DNA from: Hennigella sp045599065
GTDB lineage: Bacteria > Bacillota_I > Bacilli_A > Mycoplasmatales > Mycoplasmoidaceae
Direction of reading: 5' to 3'
Length of the DNA stretch: 19,206 nt
NCBI GenBank assembly: GCA_045599065.1
Contig: JAZRVJ010000008.1
Coordinates: 1 to 19,206, forward strand
Within the stretch, counting starts at the first letter, position 1, and the number at the start of each line of letters is the position of its first letter. The notes below the pieces were generated by a model. The model had not been told where the DNA came from. It did not search any database and saw nothing but the letters and a program-made list of their open reading frames with translations. Made by a program: the position numbers and the translations under genes. This document shows, in pieces, positions 17,097-19,206 of the stretch.

Positions 17097-17672
17097 ATGA
17101 AAAATTATAGTTTATTTATAGACACAACAAATAACTTCTGTTATGTAGCTTTATATGAAGCTACTGTTTTGAAAAACAGTATCAAATTAAAAGTTAATAA
17201 GAATGTAACCGATCTTATTGTTGATTCTATTAATAAATTATTAATAAAGTCAAAAGTGGCAAAAAGTGCTTTAACACATATGTGTGTTAACATTGGTCCT
17301 GGCTCCTTTACAGGAGATAAGGTCGGAGTAATTGTTGTTAAAGCTTGAAAACTTGTTTATCCAAAAATAAAAATTAAGGTAATTAATAGTTTACTATTAC
17401 AAGTTAAACAATTGCCCGCAGTAAGCATCATAGATGCTAAAAGCAATAAACTTTATTTAGCGGTTTATTCAAAAAAGAAAATTGAAGTAAAACCTTGTTG
17501 TATCCAAGCTGATGATTTAGATAAATATTTATCTAAGTATAAAAACTATAAGGTTTATAAAAATCAAGTAGATAGCATGTATGCTAACTATAAAATTCAT
17601 CTAAAGGATTTTAAAGAAATTAAATCTTTAAAAGAGCTTGAACCGCTTTATCTAAAGCATCCAGTTAAATAG
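17097..17672 (+). CDS. tsaB: tRNA t6A modification protein TsaB
   Basis: Partner of TsaD in making N6-threonylcarbamoyladenosine (t6A37) on ANN-decoding tRNAs. The 191-residue product has the ASKHA-type start SLFIDTTNNFCYVALYE and the family signature IGPGSFTGDKVGV (near residues 66-78), followed by a TGA-encoded Trp in KAWKLVYP, a DAKSNKLYLAVY strand and a C-terminal LEPLYLKHPVK. It is shorter than most TsaB proteins (about 220-230), with the C-terminal part reduced, as is common in mollicutes. The gene follows the rluD-like gene with its own promoter and precedes tyrS. TsaD and TsaE are not in the window. Confidence 0.87.
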
Positions 17673-17676
17673 TTTA

Positions 17677-17706
17677 TTAATGTAATTAATAATTATTTTA
17701 CATTAA
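17677..17706. repeat. Inverted repeat between tsaB and tyrS
   Basis: Arms TTAATGTAA and TTACATTAA (9 bp, perfect) around a 12-nt A/T loop. It shares the TGTAA...TTACA outline with the palindrome before pstS. It could be a weak terminator after tsaB or a regulator site. No T-box features (specifier loop, conserved T-box sequence) are present. Confidence 0.4.
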
Positions 17707-17727
17707 AAATAATATATTTTTTGTATA

Positions 17728-17733
17728 TATAAT
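17728..17733 (+). promoter_or_regulatory. -10 box (TATAAT) of tyrS
   Basis: TATAAT 27 nt before the tyrS ATG, preceded by TTGTATA. The resulting short leader would contain the AAGGG ribosome binding site just upstream of the start. Confidence 0.5.
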
Positions 17734-17760
17734 TTTATTTATAAATATAAGGGAAAACCT

Positions 17761-18996
17761 ATGGACATCATTAAACATTTAAAACAACGTGGCATCATTA
17801 ATAACATTAGTGATGAAAAGAAATTACAAGAAGCTTTAGATTCCAAGAAAGGAATCTATATTGGATTTGATCCGAGCTTTAGATCTTTACACTTGGGTAA
17901 CTATATCCAAATAAATTTATTAAATTTCTTTGCAAAACAAGGTATACCTACATATGCAGTCATAGGTGGTGCAACAGGTAGAATTGGTGATCCATCAGGC
18001 AAGAAAGCTGAAAGAGCTTTACTTGACCTTAAAACACTTGAACACAATATTGATTGTGTAACTAAACAGCTTAAGAAACTAACTAAAGTTAAAGAAGTTA
18101 TTAACAACTATCAAATCTACAAAGACATGAATATGCTTGACTTTTTTAGACAAGCGGGTAAGCTTATAAATGTTAACTATCTTTTAGAAAAAGATATTAT
18201 TAAAACAAGATTAGATAGTGGTATAAGCTTTGCTGAATTTAGTTACAACTTAATTCAAGGTAATGATTTCTTATGACTTTATACAAATAAAAACATTGCC
18301 ATTCAAGCTGGTGGTTCAGACCAATGAGGAAACATCACTACTGGTCTTGAAATGATTAGAAAGGTTCATGGCGAAGATGCTAAAGCAGCATGCTTTACTA
18401 TAAACTTATTAACTAAAGCAGACGGTACTAAGTTTGGTAAATCTGAAAATGGAGCTATCTACTTAGATCCTGAAATTACAAGCCCATATGAAATGTACCA
18501 ATTTATTCTAAACCAAGCTGATGCTGATTTAAATAAACTATTTAACTTCTTCTCTGATCTAAGTAATGAAGAGATTGCTTCTTTATTAAAGAAAAATGCA
18601 GAAGATAAGGGTGCAAGACTTGCACAAAAAACTTTAGCTAAGGAATTGATTGACAAGATTCATGGAAAAGGCAAATATGAACAATGTCAAAAAATTGCTG
18701 ATGCTTTGTTTTATGACAAGATAGATACATTAAGTTTAGAAGAACTTAATATGGTTGCAAAACAATCAGTCTTTAATGAAGACAAAGAAATTACATTATG
18801 TGATTTCTTAGTGAAGAATAAGATTATTGAATCTAAACGTTTGTTTAGAGACTTGATTACTTCTAAGGGTTTGAAAGTCAATAACAAAGTTATCACTGAT
18901 GAAAATTTCAAACTAACCAAGAACGAAACTTACTTTAACAAATATACAATTGTTAAGAAAGGCAAAAAAAGCTATTTCATTCTTGAATGAAAATAG
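17761..18996 (+). CDS. tyrS: Tyrosyl-tRNA synthetase
   Basis: Charges tRNA-Tyr with tyrosine in the cytoplasm. The 411-residue product is a standard bacterial TyrRS: class I start GIYIGFDPSFRSLHLGNYI with the HIGH-type HLGN (44-47), GGATGRIGDPSGK, the Tyr-binding stretch FSYNLIQGNDF and GGSDQWGN, the KMSKS-type loop KFGKS (224-228), and a C-terminal S4 domain (about 340-411, KNKIIESKRLFRDLITSKG). The first half ends in an in-frame TGA (Trp) near 18274, and the last codons are TGA (Trp), AAA, TAG. The start is supported by AAGGG about 8 nt upstream. It probably shares a transcript with ffh (28-nt gap). Confidence 0.96.
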
Positions 18997-19024
18997 TTTA
19001 ATTAACAACTAAGAAAGGAATACT

Positions 19025-19206
19025 ATGGGAATCTTTAAGACCATGATTAGCAATATTATTGCTATGAACATGAAGAAAAAGCTTACTAGCTGAACTATTC
19101 ATGAAGAAGATATTACTGAAGTATTAAAGCAAATACGTATTGCGCTTTTAGATGCAGACGTTAATTTATTAGTTGTTAAAAACTTTATCAAAGCGATTAG
19201 AGAAAA
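19025..19206 (+). CDS. ffh: Signal recognition particle protein Ffh (partial, 5' part only)
   Basis: Binds signal sequences of nascent membrane proteins and guides ribosomes to FtsY. Only about 60 codons of the N domain are in the window: MGIFKTMISNIIAM, a helix with LTSWTIHEEDITEVLKQIR and the typical IALLDADVNLLVVKNFIKAI, where the family has ALLEADVN. The G and M domains lie beyond the right edge. The start ATG is preceded by AAGAAAGGAA, a good ribosome binding site, 28 nt after tyrS. A paralogue FtsY also has an N domain, but the ALLDADVNLLVVK pattern right after a short start is Ffh-like. Confidence 0.85.

Noticed and set aside
17673..17760. T-box riboswitch before tyrS
   Set aside because: The leader is only 88 nt with a promoter inside it, and no specifier loop, T-box sequence or terminator/antiterminator pair is visible.
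1..19206. CRISPR array, insertion sequence or prophage
   Set aside because: No regularly spaced repeats, transposase motifs, terminal repeats or phage genes; the window is mostly conserved core genes.

Overview
The window is AT-rich DNA from a mollicute (a Mycoplasma-type bacterium). UGA is read as tryptophan: almost every gene has in-frame TGA codons where its family has Trp, all complete genes end in TAA or TAG, and a tRNA with a UCA anticodon lies at 1079-1153. Gene order such as lspA-rluD-tsaB, nadE next to obg, and a fused PstC-PstA resembles the M. genitalium/M. pneumoniae relatives as I recall them, but I cannot name the species.

Left part, minus strand, read from right to left: a phosphate-uptake operon starts at 12604. 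It encodes a PstS-like binding protein, a single-chain PstC-PstA permease, PstB, a PQ-loop (SemiSWEET-like) membrane protein and PhoU. With almost no gaps it continues into an RNase J-like protein that has lost its metal ligands, a membrane-anchored FtsK-like protein that has lost its ATPase residues, a LicA/choline-kinase-like phosphotransferase, a divergent type III pantothenate kinase and a PnuC-type transporter. Then come tRNA-Trp(UCA) with its own promoter and terminator, and a separate lipoprotein with a beta-propeller glycosidase-like domain that runs off the left edge.

Middle part, minus strand: a membrane protein of unknown function (from 15545), obg and nadE form a second tight operon, ending in a strong hairpin terminator at 12693-12717. 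The last strand of Obg is out of frame because of one extra A in a short A tract.

Right part, plus strand: lspA and rluD (overlapping), tsaB, tyrS and the start of ffh. lspA diverges from the unknown membrane-protein gene across a 41-bp promoter region with a palindromic -10 box.

Together the genes cover phosphate uptake (Pst, PhoU), NAD and CoA supply (PnuC, NadE, CoaX), lipoprotein maturation (LspA, with a lipoprotein substrate here), translation (tRNA-Trp, TyrS, TsaB, RluD-type enzyme, Obg) and membrane targeting (Ffh). The most unusual content is the pair of adjacent, probably co-translated pseudo-enzymes (RNase J-like and FtsK-like) in the phosphate operon, the E-to-Q change at the catalytic position of PstB, and the long palindromes at the pstS and tsaB starts. 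No intergenic stretch exceeds 300 bases.
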